Program-made: the position numbers and the translations under genes | Shown here: piece by piece, positions 33,699 to 43,351 of the stretch | How positions within the stretch are numbered: the stretch's first letter is position 1 | How the letters are laid out: the number at the start of each line of letters is the position of its first letter | Source: JALZVT01 sp964519335 | GTDB lineage: Bacteria > Pseudomonadota > Gammaproteobacteria > Pseudomonadales > Azotimanducaceae | Length of the DNA stretch: 64,000 nucleotides | NCBI GenBank assembly: GCA_964519335.1 | Contig: CAZFIA010000002.1 | Location: forward strand, 28,157 to 92,156 | Direction: 5' to 3' | The notes under the pieces: generated by a model | What the model saw: the letters and a program-made list of their open reading frames with translations, nothing else | What the model was told of the DNA's origin: nothing | The model's database searches: none

Positions 33699-36398
33699 AT
33701 GGCCGCAGACAAACCTCTGCTGTTGATTGATGGATCTTCGTATTTGTTTCGGGCCTTCCACGCGATGCCCGATTTACAAACCCGTGATGGCACCCATACG
33801 GGCGCCATTCGTGGCGTGATTGCGATGTTACGCCGGCTTGCCAAAGACTACCCCGGGAGCCCGGTTGCGGTTGTGTTTGACGCCAAGGGCAAGACGTTTC
33901 GCAATGACATGTACTCGGAGTACAAGGCAAACCGGCCACCAATGGATGATCGGCTGCGAGCGCAGATTGCGCCGATACACGAGATGGTTAAAGCCATGGG
34001 CATGCCGCTATTGGTTGTTCCGGGAGTAGAAGCCGATGATGTCATAGGCACGCTTGCAGTTCAGGCCACCAGGGCCAAACGTCCGACCGTTGTCTCCACG
34101 GGCGACAAAGACATGGCGCAACTGGTGACCAAATATGTGTCGCTGGTAAACACCATGACCGACACCGCTATGGATGAATCAGGCGTTCTAGAGAAGTTTG
34201 GAGTGAGGCCCGATCAGATCATCGATTATCTCGCCCTCATGGGCGACACCGCGGACAACATTCCGGGCGTGCCTAAGGTAGGACCTAAAACCGCGGCAAA
34301 GTGGTTGGGCATCTACGACACACTCGACGGATTGATTGACAAAGCTGACGAGATCAAGGGCAAGGTGGGAGAAAGCCTGCGCGATTCACTTGAGCAGCTG
34401 CCGCTTTCGCGGGCGCTCACCGCGATAAAGTGCGATGTAGAACTCGACCAGAGTGTTGAGGAGCTGGTTGCAGGCGAACCCGATCTAGACGCTCTGCGCG
34501 AGTTGTTTGAACGCTACGAATTCAAGACCTGGCGTGATGAACTTATTGGTGAAGGCGGATCAGAAGGTTCGGCAACTGAACTCGCCGCTGACCGCGACTA
34601 CGATTGTGTGCTCGACAAAAAGTCGCTGAACGCCTGGCTGAAGAAACTCAAAGCAGCACCGCTGTTTGCCTTTGATACCGAGACCACCAGCCTCGATTAC
34701 ATGGAGGCGGAGCTTGTTGGTGTTTCTTTTGCGACTACCAAAGGCGAAGCGGCCTACGTTCCGGTTGCCCATGATTACGAGGGCGCGCCTAAACAGATCA
34801 GTCTTGCCGACTTGCTGTCTGTTCTTAAACCGATTCTTGAAGACCCCTCTATAAAGAAAGTGGGCCAGAACCTTAAGTACGACATGAGCGTTTTGGCTCG
34901 CTACGACATTGAGCTAAACGGTATTGCCTATGACACTATGCTCGAAAGCTATGTATTTAATAGCGTGGCAACCCGCCATAACATGGATGCGCTGGCGGCC
35001 AAATACCTTGACCTGAAAACCGTGCACTTCGAAGACATAGCGGGTAAAGGCGCAAAACAGCTGACCTTTAACCAGATTCCGCTCGAGAAAGCCGCAGACT
35101 ATGCGGCGGAAGATGCAGACATTACGCTGCGATTACATGAAGAGCTTTGGCCAATGCTCGAAAAAGAGCCGACCTTGGCCAGCGTATTTAAGGATATAGA
35201 ACTGCCCTTGATAGGCGTTTTATCGCGCATAGAGCGCAATGGCACCTTGCTGGATGCGGGTTTGCTGGGTGAGCAGAGCGAAGCGCTGGCAAAGCAAGCC
35301 GAAGAGCTGCAAGAGAAGGTGTTCACTCTTGCTGGCGAAGAATTCAACATGGGGTCGCCCAAGCAGCTTCAGCACATTCTGTTTGAAAAACTGGATTTAC
35401 CGGTAACAAAGAAGACCCCCAAGGGTCAGCCCTCTACTGCCGAGCCGGTACTGCAGGAACTCGCGCACGACTACGAGATTCCGCAACTCATAATGGACTA
35501 TCGAAGTTGCACGAAACTGAAATCCACCTACACCGATAAGCTGCCGCTGCAGATCAATCAAAAAACGGGTCGCGTGCATACGTCTTATCATCAGGCTGTT
35601 GCTGCCACCGGACGCCTGTCGTCTTCTGATCCTAACCTGCAAAACATCCCAATACGCACCGAGGCAGGTCGGCGGGTGCGCACGGCTTTTGTTGCGCCGC
35701 GAGGCAGCAAAATGGTGGCTGCAGACTACTCCCAGATTGAACTGCGGATCATGGCCCACCTGTCGAAGGATGAGGGCTTAAGAACGGCGTTTGCCGAAGG
35801 GCTTGATGTCCATCGGGCAACAGCGGCTGAAGTGTTTGGCGAAGACGTTGATGCTGTTACCGATGATCAGCGCCGCAGCGCTAAGGCGATCAACTTTGGC
35901 TTGATCTACGGCATGTCGGCCTATGGCCTCGCGCGTCAGCTAGGCATTACCAATGGCGTTGCCAAAGAATACATAGATCTCTATTTCGATCGTTATCCCG
36001 GTGTGCGGGCCTATATGGATGAGACACGCGCCCTTGCGGCTGAGCAGGGTTTTGTTGAAACGGTATTTGGCCGGCGTCTGTACCTGCCTGAGATCAACGC
36101 CCGTAACGGCATGCGCCGTCAGGCGGCGGAGCGCACGGCGATCAATGCGCCCATGCAAGGTACCGCGGCCGATATCATTAAGCGCGCGATGATTGTGGTG
36201 GATGGGTGGCTTGCCGAGCAGTCACTCGATGCCAAGACCATTATGCAGGTGCACGATGAGCTGGTGTTCGAAGTGGCGGATGACGACGTGGATGCTCTGA
36301 TATCAGGTGTGACCGATGCGATGCAGAACGCCGCTGAGCTTGATGTCGAACTAGTGGTGGATGTGGGCATTGGCCAAAATTGGGATGAAGCCCACTAG
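33699..36398 (+). CDS. polA: DNA polymerase I
   Basis: Pol I removes RNA primers and fills gaps in replication and repair. The 899-residue protein contains all three domains: the 5'-3' exonuclease (1 to about 290, with DGSSYLFRAFHAMP and GVEADDVIG), the 3'-5' exonuclease (about 300-490, with the DxE motif in FDTETTS, so proofreading should be active) and the polymerase domain (motif A DYSQIELRIMAHLS, then FGLIYGMSAYGL and motif C VHDELVFEV). It is divergent from the DUF2782 gene. Confidence 0.97.
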   Translation: MAADKPLLLIDGSSYLFRAFHAMPDLQTRDGTHTGAIRGVIAMLRRLAKDYPGSPVAVVFDAKGKTFRNDMYSEYKANRPPMDDRLRAQIAPIHEMVKAMGMPLLVVPGVEADDVIGTLAVQATRAKRPTVVSTGDKDMAQLVTKYVSLVNTMTDTAMDESGVLEKFGVRPDQIIDYLALMGDTADNIPGVPKVGPKTAAKWLGIYDTLDGLIDKADEIKGKVGESLRDSLEQLPLSRALTAIKCDVELDQSVEELVAGEPDLDALRELFERYEFKTWRDELIGEGGSEGSATELAADRDYDCVLDKKSLNAWLKKLKAAPLFAFDTETTSLDYMEAELVGVSFATTKGEAAYVPVAHDYEGAPKQISLADLLSVLKPILEDPSIKKVGQNLKYDMSVLARYDIELNGIAYDTMLESYVFNSVATRHNMDALAAKYLDLKTVHFEDIAGKGAKQLTFNQIPLEKAADYAAEDADITLRLHEELWPMLEKEPTLASVFKDIELPLIGVLSRIERNGTLLDAGLLGEQSEALAKQAEELQEKVFTLAGEEFNMGSPKQLQHILFEKLDLPVTKKTPKGQPSTAEPVLQELAHDYEIPQLIMDYRSCTKLKSTYTDKLPLQINQKTGRVHTSYHQAVAATGRLSSSDPNLQNIPIRTEAGRRVRTAFVAPRGSKMVAADYSQIELRIMAHLSKDEGLRTAFAEGLDVHRATAAEVFGEDVDAVTDDQRRSAKAINFGLIYGMSAYGLARQLGITNGVAKEYIDLYFDRYPGVRAYMDETRALAAEQGFVETVFGRRLYLPEINARNGMRRQAAERTAINAPMQGTAADIIKRAMIVVDGWLAEQSLDAKTIMQVHDELVFEVADDDVDALISGVTDAMQNAAELDVELVVDVGIGQNWDEAH

Positions 36399-36428
36399 TC
36401 CTCTTGTCTCCACAGAAGCTCAGGCGCG

Positions 36429-37046
36429 TTATACCTCGCTAGATTCAGCAGATTGAAGCAACGTCTGTATCCGGCTAATCGCTTCAAGCTGTCCCAGGCC
36501 CGTGAGCGCTGAATAGTTTTGCACGGAGACGCTCGGCGCATCCTGCAATCGTTTGCGCGCCTGCAACAAGGCCGTACTGCGAGCGCCAGACTTCAGCTTG
36601 TCTGCCTTGTTCAGCAAAATGTGCAGGGGCAGTTCTGATTCAGCCGACCAGGTGAGCAGCTCTTCATCAAAAGGTTGAAAGGGTCGGCGGATATCCATCA
36701 CCAGCACAACGCCGGTGAGCGCGTCGCGAAAACTGAGGTAGCTGTTGACGCTCTGTTGCCACTTGGCCTGAGCGTTCTTTGTAGCTTTTGCATAGCCGTA
36801 ACCGGGTAGGTCTACCAGCCGTCCGCCGCCGCGAACTTCGAAGAAATTTAGCAGTTGGGTTCGCCCTGGCGTTTTACTTACCCGGGCGAGCTGGCGGTGA
36901 CCCGCCAGACGATTCAGAAAACTCGATTTGCCAGCATTTGAGCGCCCAGCGATGGCCACCTCAGCCCCTTCAGGTTCGGGCAGATCGCCGTCACCCGTCG
37001 CGCTGGTGGCGAAGCTGATTTCGAGGCGCTGTTCTTTGTCTTCCAC
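36429..37046 (-). CDS. engB: Ribosome biogenesis GTPase EngB (YihA/YsxC)
   Basis: EngB is an essential small GTPase for 50S assembly. The 205-residue protein has G1 GRSNAGKSS (34-42), G3 DLPGYG (79-84) and G4 NKAD (146-149), plus the DIRRPFQPFD segment typical of the family. It is convergent with polA and divergent from the cytochrome c4 gene, as in pseudomonads. Confidence 0.96.
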   Translation of the reverse strand: MEDKEQRLEISFATSATGDGDLPEPEGAEVAIAGRSNAGKSSFLNRLAGHRQLARVSKTPGRTQLLNFFEVRGGGRLVDLPGYGYAKATKNAQAKWQQSVNSYLSFRDALTGVVLVMDIRRPFQPFDEELLTWSAESELPLHILLNKADKLKSGARSTALLQARKRLQDAPSVSVQNYSALTGLGQLEAISRIQTLLQSAESSEV

Positions 37047-37177
37047 GGTGGTCTGCCTCCTCGGGTAAATAGGTGGGGTAAATCAGGTGGCTGTATTAGC
37101 GCCGATCTTGTTGATTTTGTTGAGTTATCTGCGGTGTTTGCGGGTAGGTACAGCGCCCATTTCTAACCACATTGGTT

Positions 37178-37183
37178 TATAAT
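37178..37183 (+). promoter_or_regulatory. Candidate -10 element upstream of cytochrome c4
   Basis: A perfect TATAAT sits 89 bases before the cytochrome c4 ATG in the engB-c4 divergent region. No good -35 hexamer lies at 17 bases (GCCCAT there), so recognition would be weak or activator-dependent. Confidence 0.35.
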
Positions 37184-37271
37184 TCGCGCTCAATTTTGCG
37201 GCGCTAGTCTACCTTGGGTAGCGACTGTGCGCCTTTTTCGTTAGGCAGATTGGGTGAGCAGGAAATCTTAG

Positions 37272-37991
37272 ATGCGCATCAGCACGGCTCAAGCCGAGAC
37301 AATAGCCATAAAAGCAATAAAAGCTATAACAAAAGCACTTAACCAGATCAGAAACACAGTCGCTCTGGTCAAACTTGTGGCGGTTACTTTTGCCGCCTGC
37401 CTGGCAGCGCAGGGAGCAAGTGCTGCAGATTCTGTTACTGGTGATGCCCAGGCGGGGGCTGCCCTGGTCACCGCCTGTCAGGCATGCCACGGCACTGACG
37501 GTAAGGGCCTTGCGCCCAACTACCCCAACATTGGTGGCCAGAACGAGAAATACCTGTTTCGGCAGCTACAAATGATTCAGGACGGCAGCCGCGAAGCCGT
37601 ACTCATGGCTGGTCAGCTTAATGGTAAGACGGAAACGGACTTGCGTAATATCGCGGCCTTCTATGCGTCTCAGCCGGCTACTTTTGCCCAGGCGGCGGGT
37701 GACGATGCCCAAATAGCGGTTGCACAGCAGTTATACAGAGGGGGGTCACTGGAAAAAGGCGTGGCCGCCTGTACGGCCTGCCATTCCCCCACGGGAAGCG
37801 GTAATGCCCCGGCCGGGTTTCCGAGTATCAGCGGCCAGCAGGCGGTGTATACCATCGAACAGCTCACTAAATACCGTGAAGGCACCCGGGCGACAGACGA
37901 GGAATATGGCGGCATGATGCGCCAGGTGGCCGCCAATCTGAACGATACCGAGATTGCCGCCCTGGCCGACTATCTACAGGGCCTGCACTAG
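37272..37991 (+). CDS. Diheme cytochrome c4
   Basis: Cytochrome c4 is a periplasmic diheme electron carrier that can feed cytochrome oxidases. The 239-residue product has two similar domains with heme motifs CQACH (69-73) and CTACH (177-181), each followed by a Met ligand region. The N-terminus carries about 30 extra residues of repetitive Ala/Ile/Lys (IAIKAIKAITKAL) before the hydrophobic signal core (about 31-52), caused by a short repeat of AAAAGC units in the DNA. It sits next to dsbA and may serve the oxidase encoded upstream. Confidence 0.93.
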   Translation: MRISTAQAETIAIKAIKAITKALNQIRNTVALVKLVAVTFAACLAAQGASAADSVTGDAQAGAALVTACQACHGTDGKGLAPNYPNIGGQNEKYLFRQLQMIQDGSREAVLMAGQLNGKTETDLRNIAAFYASQPATFAQAAGDDAQIAVAQQLYRGGSLEKGVAACTACHSPTGSGNAPAGFPSISGQQAVYTIEQLTKYREGTRATDEEYGGMMRQVAANLNDTEIAALADYLQGLH

Positions 37992-38077
37992 CTGGCGGGC
38001 CGTTCAGCTCGCCTTAACCTGGCGGCTGGCATACTGCACACTGACCCAAGTCCTAATTTCAGTTCAGCGAGATTTTT

Positions 38078-38920
38078 ATGGCTATTCGACTCTCCTCTCC
38101 TCTGACGTCCCCTCTTACCCTTATGGCCGCGGCTGCAATCCTTGCGGCGTTAACTTTTGTGGTTATTGATCCAGTACGCGCAGACCATGACGGCGCCCAT
38201 GAGGTGGTTGTGGAAACGGCGGACGCGTTAGAAGCCGCGGAAGGATTAGAAGCGGTTGAAGTGGTTGAAGCGGTTAAGGAAGCGCCACAGGCGGCTGCGG
38301 TCAAGCAAGAAACAGCTGCTCCAGCGGTTGTTTTGTATGAATCCGGGGTGCACTACGAAGAGCTGCTGGTACCTGTTGCAACCAGTGATCCAGACAAGGT
38401 CGAGGTAGTAGAGATGTTCTCCTACCTCTGCATTCATTGCTTTAACTTCGATGCCGCCGTCAGCGAATGGGCGAGCCGTCAGGATGATGGTGTGGCATTC
38501 ACCCGTGTTCCTGCCATATTCAGTAAGCCCTGGCAGCTCTACGCGCAGGCGTTCTATACCGCTGAAGCCCTTGGGGTAAGTGATAAAACCCACGACGCTC
38601 TGTTTGAAGCCGTGCATACCTCCAAGCAAGATTTGCGCACTCCGGAAGCGCTCGCCGGTTTGTTTCTAAAGGTCGCGGCAGTTGAAGAAGAGGCCTTTAT
38701 GAAGGCATTCAACTCATTCTCGGTGCGCAGCAAAGTTCAGCAAGCGGACTCCCGAGCGCGTCAAGTCCGACTGTCTTCCGTGCCCACGCTGGTCGTGAAC
38801 GGCAAGTACAAAACCAATAGCAGCATGGCGGGTACCAATGTTGGCATGCTCCAGGTGGTCGACTTTTTGATCAAGAAAGAGCAGGCGGCAGCGTCAGAAG
38901 CGGCGGCAGGCGCCGAGTAG
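38078..38920 (+). CDS. dsbA: Thiol:disulfide interchange protein DsbA with variant CIHC active site
   Basis: DsbA oxidises thiols of secreted proteins. The 280-residue protein has a signal peptide (about 1-35), a Val/Glu/Ala-rich low-complexity linker (about 40-84, built from repeated GTTGAAGCGG-like units) and a thioredoxin fold with active site Cys118-Ile-His-Cys121 (usual DsbA: CPHC) and the cis-Pro in SSVPTLVVNG. The His that makes DsbA strongly oxidising is kept. Placement between cytochrome c4 and the EEP gene matches pseudomonads. Length without linker is normal. Confidence 0.9.
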   Translation: MAIRLSSPLTSPLTLMAAAAILAALTFVVIDPVRADHDGAHEVVVETADALEAAEGLEAVEVVEAVKEAPQAAAVKQETAAPAVVLYESGVHYEELLVPVATSDPDKVEVVEMFSYLCIHCFNFDAAVSEWASRQDDGVAFTRVPAIFSKPWQLYAQAFYTAEALGVSDKTHDALFEAVHTSKQDLRTPEALAGLFLKVAAVEEEAFMKAFNSFSVRSKVQQADSRARQVRLSSVPTLVVNGKYKTNSSMAGTNVGMLQVVDFLIKKEQAAASEAAAGAE

Positions 38921-39063
38921 CCCGGTTCCGGACACGAATTGCCGGAAACACGTCAATTTTTCAGACAGGGTTGAATCTGATCCATCCGAAAGTGGTGGAC
39001 AGTCCACAGAAGCCTCCCGACTTCGAGCGTACGCTGAACGAGCAGTTTAAGTCGGGGACAAAC

Positions 39064-39990
39064 ATGCGTTCGCCACTTTCGATGCTCGCTAGAAGCGGGC
39101 AATCGTCAATGGCACAGCCTGTTTTCAACAGGGCCGTTCTTGGGGATAGAGAAGGGCAAGAGAAAGGGACCAACACAGATTCTGTGCGTTTTTTGACGTT
39201 CAATATTCAGTCGGGGATTTCCACGACCGGATACAGCCAATATGTCACGCGCTATTGGAAGCATGTGCTTCCTCATGAAGCACGGGCTCGAAATCTCTCG
39301 CATATCGCCGAGTTGGTAGAAGACTTTGATGTGGTCGCGCTGCAAGAGATTGACGGCGGCAGTATTCGCAGCGGCTTTATCAATCAGGTGGAATACCTGG
39401 CTGCCCGCGCGGCTTTTCCTTATTGGTACACCCAGTGCAATCGCGACTTAGGGCCCTTTGCGCAAATGGGCAATGGCGTGCTGTCTCGCATCGCGCCAAA
39501 TGAACTCGAAGACCATAAGCTACCCGGCGCTATTCCTGGCCGCGGGGCGCTCGTCATGCGCCTACCGTTTGGTCGGTCTGAAGAACTTATGGTTGTGCTT
39601 TTGCACCTGTCGCTCGGAGGTCGCTCCCAGGTTTCCCAGCTTGAATATGTTGCCGAGCTAATCGATGGCCAGCCAAACGTTGTGATTCTCGGAGACCTGA
39701 ATGCGCCGCTTGCCGATGTGATGAACAATTCACCGCTTGCTTCGGTGGGCCTGCGCTCGCACCCGCGGGCCTGCCCCACCTATCCAAGCTGGGCGCCGTC
39801 GCAGATTATTGATCACGCGCTGATCTCTGAGTCTTTGACGCTCAGAGAATACGATGTGCTCGATTGTGGTCTGTCAGACCATCGACCGGTGGCAGTAACT
39901 GTGGAACGTCGCGCAGCCGCCAGGGCTTTGTGCTTCGAAGACCAGCACAGGGGTGGCGTTAGGGCTATTGCTACCGCCGCAACGCACTAA
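39064..39990 (+). CDS. Endonuclease/exonuclease/phosphatase family protein
   Basis: The 308-residue product (ATG at 39064 after CGGGGAC; a TTG start at 38971 would add 31 residues) belongs to the DNase I-like phosphoesterase superfamily. Metal and catalytic motifs are present: LTFNIQSG near the start, the Glu of ALQEIDGG, GDLNAPLAD and the terminal SDHRPVAV. The N-terminal 40 or so residues lack family similarity. It follows dsbA as in pseudomonads. Substrate unknown: nucleic acid, phospholipid or another phosphoester are all possible. Confidence 0.82.
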   Translation: MRSPLSMLARSGQSSMAQPVFNRAVLGDREGQEKGTNTDSVRFLTFNIQSGISTTGYSQYVTRYWKHVLPHEARARNLSHIAELVEDFDVVALQEIDGGSIRSGFINQVEYLAARAAFPYWYTQCNRDLGPFAQMGNGVLSRIAPNELEDHKLPGAIPGRGALVMRLPFGRSEELMVVLLHLSLGGRSQVSQLEYVAELIDGQPNVVILGDLNAPLADVMNNSPLASVGLRSHPRACPTYPSWAPSQIIDHALISESLTLREYDVLDCGLSDHRPVAVTVERRAAARALCFEDQHRGGVRAIATAATH

Positions 39991-40014
39991 ACCCCGTAAC
40001 GCTGACTTAAAGAG

Positions 40015-40058
40015 CGCCGCCCTCTCTATTCCGAGCCGCCGCCCTCTCTATTCCGAGC
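40015..40058 (-). repeat. 22-bp tandem duplication spanning the PQQ-dehydrogenase stop codon
   Basis: Two copies with period 22 occupy 40015-40036 and 40037-40058. Each contains CTCTCTATTCCGAG, which on the minus strand reads Ser-Glu-stop. The active stop (TAG) lies in the second copy at 40048-40050 and is duplicated at 40026-40028. Confidence 0.85.
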
Positions 40059-42396
40059 CGCCGCCGGCGCTATTTCCTTCGGCCGGAGCCGGGTTTGCGT
40101 CGGCCAGTGGCTGTACGCAGGCCGTTTCAAGCAGTTCCGGATAGTTAGCCCGGTATTCGGTTTCGCATAGCGCTATTGACGCATTAGCGACTGATACGAC
40201 ATAGGCGTGCAGATCTTTCGACCCCTGTTCATCAACCACGTGCGAGAAGCTCACCATGCCTCTATCGGTGTAGGCGCCGCCGCGCACGATCGCATCCCAG
40301 GCCTCGTGAGTTTGCGCGCTCATGTAGCGCAGATCGGGCACACCACCGGTTGAGCTTATGACGCCTGCGCCGTGGCAAACCTGGCAGTTGTTATTGAACA
40401 GCGACTGGCCATTCGCGAGTTGGTCGGCACTTGCCTGCAGATCGGGCTGCTGCGGAAGCTCCATCCAGGCAATGTCTGGCGGTGGCAATACTTCCTTACC
40501 GCCAATCTTGTAGGCCAGTATGCGACCTTCTTTCATGGCGTTGGACTTGTGCCGCGGAACGCCTGCCGTTAAACCAAAGGCCCCGCCCCAGCCAGCAACC
40601 ACAGCAATGTACTGCTCGCCGTCAACCATGTAAGAAATGGGCGGCGCGATAATGCCAACGTGTACCGGGCTGGTCCAAACCTCTTTGCCCGTGTCTGCTG
40701 TGTAGGCAGCAAAGGTTCCGTCTGCTCGGCCCTGAAAGATAAGGTTGCCGGCGGTGCTAAGCAGGCCGCCGTTCCAGGAGGCGTCGTGTTCTACTCGCCA
40801 CACTTCTTCCTGCTTTACCGGATCCCAGGCTGCGAGGTGACCCTTCACTTTTTGCAGTGTTTCGACAATCTCGTCTGGGGTTGCGGGGCCAGGCAGATTG
40901 AAGTCGATGCCCAGGTTCCAGGTTTTAGGGTCGTACTTGAACGCGTTGTCCTGCGCGTACTTAAACTCAAGCCCCAGCGCGGGAATGTAGACCAGATTGG
41001 TGTCCGGACTGTACGTCATTGGATGCCAGTTATGGCCGCCAAGGGGGCCGGGCTGAATGGTCTTAAGATCATTTGCGTACTGTGCATCGGGGCTTTCAAC
41101 GGGCTTGCCGGTCTCGGGATCTATGTGGGTTGCCCACTGCACAGGCACATAAGCTTCGGCAGAAATGAACTGGCCGGTGACTCGATCGATCACGTAGAAA
41201 AAGCCATTCTTGGGCGCCTGCATGATGACCTTGCGATCTGCGCCGCCAATCTTCATGTCGGCCAGAATCATGTGTTGGGTTGCGGTGTAATCCCAGTTGT
41301 CGCCGGGCGTCGTTTGGTAATGCCACTTGTACTCACCGGTGTCGGGATTGAGCGCGACTATAGATGACAGATACAGGTTGTCGCCGCCGCCGGGGCTGCG
41401 TATGTAGCGGTTCCAGGGCGAGCCGTTGCCCACGCCGATATAGAGCGTGTTGAGTTCTGGATCAAACGCCATGGAATCCCAGACGGTGCCGCCCCCGCCC
41501 ACTTTCCAGTATTCGTCGCCGCGCCAGGTTTTTGCGGCTTCTTCGAGGGCTTTGTTTTCGTAAGGGTCATCAGGATTGCCGGGTACGGTATAGAAGCGCC
41601 ATTTTTGCTCGCCGCTGTCAGCGGCGTAGGCCGTAACGTAGCCACGCACGCCGTACTCTGCGCCGCCGTTGCCAATGACCACGTTGTCGTTAACGATGCG
41701 CGGTGCGCCGGTGATGGTGTAGGCGCGATCGCGATCGGTGGTTTGTTTGCTCCAGGCCACCGAGCCGTCGCTGGCATTGAGCGCAACCAACCGACCATCG
41801 ATGGTGCCCACGTAGACGCGGCCTTTCCAAACGGCTGCACCGCGGTTAACGACGTCGCAACAGGCATAAACACCGTGGGAACGCGGTACTTCTGGATCGT
41901 ATTGCCATAGCAGTTCGCCAGTTTTTGCATCGTGCGCCCACACGACGCTCCAGCTGCCGGTGGAGTACATCACGCCGTCGACCACAATAGGCGAAGCTTC
42001 CAGCCCGCGGATGGTGCCGGTATCCCAGTACCAGGTGAGGCCAAGGTCGTTAACCGTTTTATCGGTTATCTGGGTCAGCGGACTGTAGCGTTGTTCGTCG
42101 TAGGTGCGCCCGTGGGCCATCCAGTTGCCGGGTTCGGAGTTGGCGTTGATGATTCGCTCGCCATCAATGTTTGCAATAGCTCCTTTGCTAGAGGCGCTGG
42201 TATCTGCCGTTGCCCCGGCCTCTCCCGCGCTTACTGCGGAATCTACAGCGCTTGCTGCATTTTCGGTTTCACCTTGGCCGCAGCCTGAGAGCAACGTAAG
42301 GCTTGCGGTTAGTCCAACGGCGATAATGTGGCGGGTAAAGCCCAGCTGCTTGTTGTCAGCAGTTTCTTTATTGGCAGGCTCTCTATTGGTAAGCAT
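40048..42396 (-). CDS. PQQ-dependent quinohemoprotein alcohol dehydrogenase, predicted lipoprotein
   Basis: The 782-residue product has an eight-bladed PQQ propeller, with the vicinal disulfide Cys179-Cys180 (YACCDVVNRG), repeated Trp-docking segments and the catalytic region GDNWDYTATQ (Asp369), plus a C-terminal cytochrome c domain (CQVCH 671-675). This is the type II alcohol dehydrogenase layout: oxidation of primary alcohols, electrons to the fused heme. The residue two after Asp369 is Thr, not the Asp of lanthanide enzymes, so Ca2+ is predicted. The N-terminus has a lipobox LLSGC (35-39) followed by an Ala/Ser-rich linker, so it is probably membrane-tethered. No pqq synthesis genes are nearby. 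Confidence 0.9.
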   Translation of the reverse strand: MLTNREPANKETADNKQLGFTRHIIAVGLTASLTLLSGCGQGETENAASAVDSAVSAGEAGATADTSASSKGAIANIDGERIINANSEPGNWMAHGRTYDEQRYSPLTQITDKTVNDLGLTWYWDTGTIRGLEASPIVVDGVMYSTGSWSVVWAHDAKTGELLWQYDPEVPRSHGVYACCDVVNRGAAVWKGRVYVGTIDGRLVALNASDGSVAWSKQTTDRDRAYTITGAPRIVNDNVVIGNGGAEYGVRGYVTAYAADSGEQKWRFYTVPGNPDDPYENKALEEAAKTWRGDEYWKVGGGGTVWDSMAFDPELNTLYIGVGNGSPWNRYIRSPGGGDNLYLSSIVALNPDTGEYKWHYQTTPGDNWDYTATQHMILADMKIGGADRKVIMQAPKNGFFYVIDRVTGQFISAEAYVPVQWATHIDPETGKPVESPDAQYANDLKTIQPGPLGGHNWHPMTYSPDTNLVYIPALGLEFKYAQDNAFKYDPKTWNLGIDFNLPGPATPDEIVETLQKVKGHLAAWDPVKQEEVWRVEHDASWNGGLLSTAGNLIFQGRADGTFAAYTADTGKEVWTSPVHVGIIAPPISYMVDGEQYIAVVAGWGGAFGLTAGVPRHKSNAMKEGRILAYKIGGKEVLPPPDIAWMELPQQPDLQASADQLANGQSLFNNNCQVCHGAGVISSTGGVPDLRYMSAQTHEAWDAIVRGGAYTDRGMVSFSHVVDEQGSKDLHAYVVSVANASIALCETEYRANYPELLETACVQPLADANPAPAEGNSAGGGSE

Positions 42397-42453
42397 GGAA
42401 AAGGTCCCCTCGTTCCCAGCGATATAGCTAGTCTCGAGTGTACCAAAAACAGG

Positions 42454-43347
42454 CTAATTGCTGTCCCGCAAGTTCCATACCCGGGTGTGCAATGCATCAG
42501 TTATTTCGGCGCGGGAGCCAAACTCAGAAATCTCCTCGGGAGTCACCGGATCGCCTATTGAGATGCGCACTTTCGTGTCAAATTTATTCACGATCTCGTT
42601 GAGCAGCAAGGCCAGCCGCAGCGGTTCTGCGATGTGGCTTGCAAGCTGGAACAAACGACTGTTTCGGCCGTGGAAAAAGCACGGGATAACGGTGGCGCCG
42701 GATTGTTGGATGAGCTTGGCGGCGAAGGTAGTCCAGGGCCGGTCTGCGACTTCGCCGAAGCCCAGCTTGTCGGCCGTTGCGATGCATCCGGATGGGAAGA
42801 TTAGAATCGGTACCCCGTTTTCGAGGCTCTGCAAAGCTAGCCGCTTAGTGTAGATGTTGGTTTTTCGGGCATCACGATGTTTGGTGAAATCGATGGGTAA
42901 GAAATGCGGTAGCAAGTCTTTGTCCTGGCACAGGATTGCGTGGATCAAAATCTGGAAATTGCCGCGACACTTGAGCGCAAGGTTGCACAGTCCTAGCCCA
43001 TCGATAATGCCGAAGGGATGGTTGGCAACAAATACTACTGGCCCGGTTCCGGGCACTTTGGCTAGCTGGGCCTCATCGTATTGCAATGTGATGTTGCCTC
43101 GCGCTAGCGCTTCTTTGAAGAACACTTGCGCATCAAAGTCGGGTTCTTTCAGGTCCTGGTAGATGCCGTCAACCTGTCCGCGCCCCATCAAACGTTCAAC
43201 TCGGTCGATTACAAATCGTCGCAGGGTTGAATCGGTTTCTTCGACGTAAGTCACCTTCGGCTCTGTGCGCAAAAAGCGCTCAAACGGTTTGGACGTCAGA
43301 ACGTTTTTATTTGCGGCCAACTCGGGGGCTTGTGTTAATTCAGCCAT
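42454..43347 (-). CDS. Lysophospholipid-type acyltransferase (OlsA/hemolysin-like LPLAT)
   Basis: The start is placed at 43347 (MAELTQAPEL), giving 297 residues and avoiding overlap with the gene upstream. The catalytic motif is NHPFGIIDGL (His110) and the second motif is FPSGCIATA, both in the form seen in the ornithine-lipid/hemolysin acyltransferase branch rather than PlsC. It probably acylates a lyso-lipid at the inner membrane. It lies 4 bases from the alpha/beta hydrolase gene on the same strand, so the two are co-transcribed. Acceptor unknown. Confidence 0.8.
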   Translation of the reverse strand: MAELTQAPELAANKNVLTSKPFERFLRTEPKVTYVEETDSTLRRFVIDRVERLMGRGQVDGIYQDLKEPDFDAQVFFKEALARGNITLQYDEAQLAKVPGTGPVVFVANHPFGIIDGLGLCNLALKCRGNFQILIHAILCQDKDLLPHFLPIDFTKHRDARKTNIYTKRLALQSLENGVPILIFPSGCIATADKLGFGEVADRPWTTFAAKLIQQSGATVIPCFFHGRNSRLFQLASHIAEPLRLALLLNEIVNKFDTKVRISIGDPVTPEEISEFGSRAEITDALHTRVWNLRDSN

Positions 43348-43351
43348 TCTA

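Noticed and set aside
40660..41367. 235-codon plus-strand open frame opposite the PQQ dehydrogenase
   Set aside because: Complement of a well-supported gene. No family similarity.
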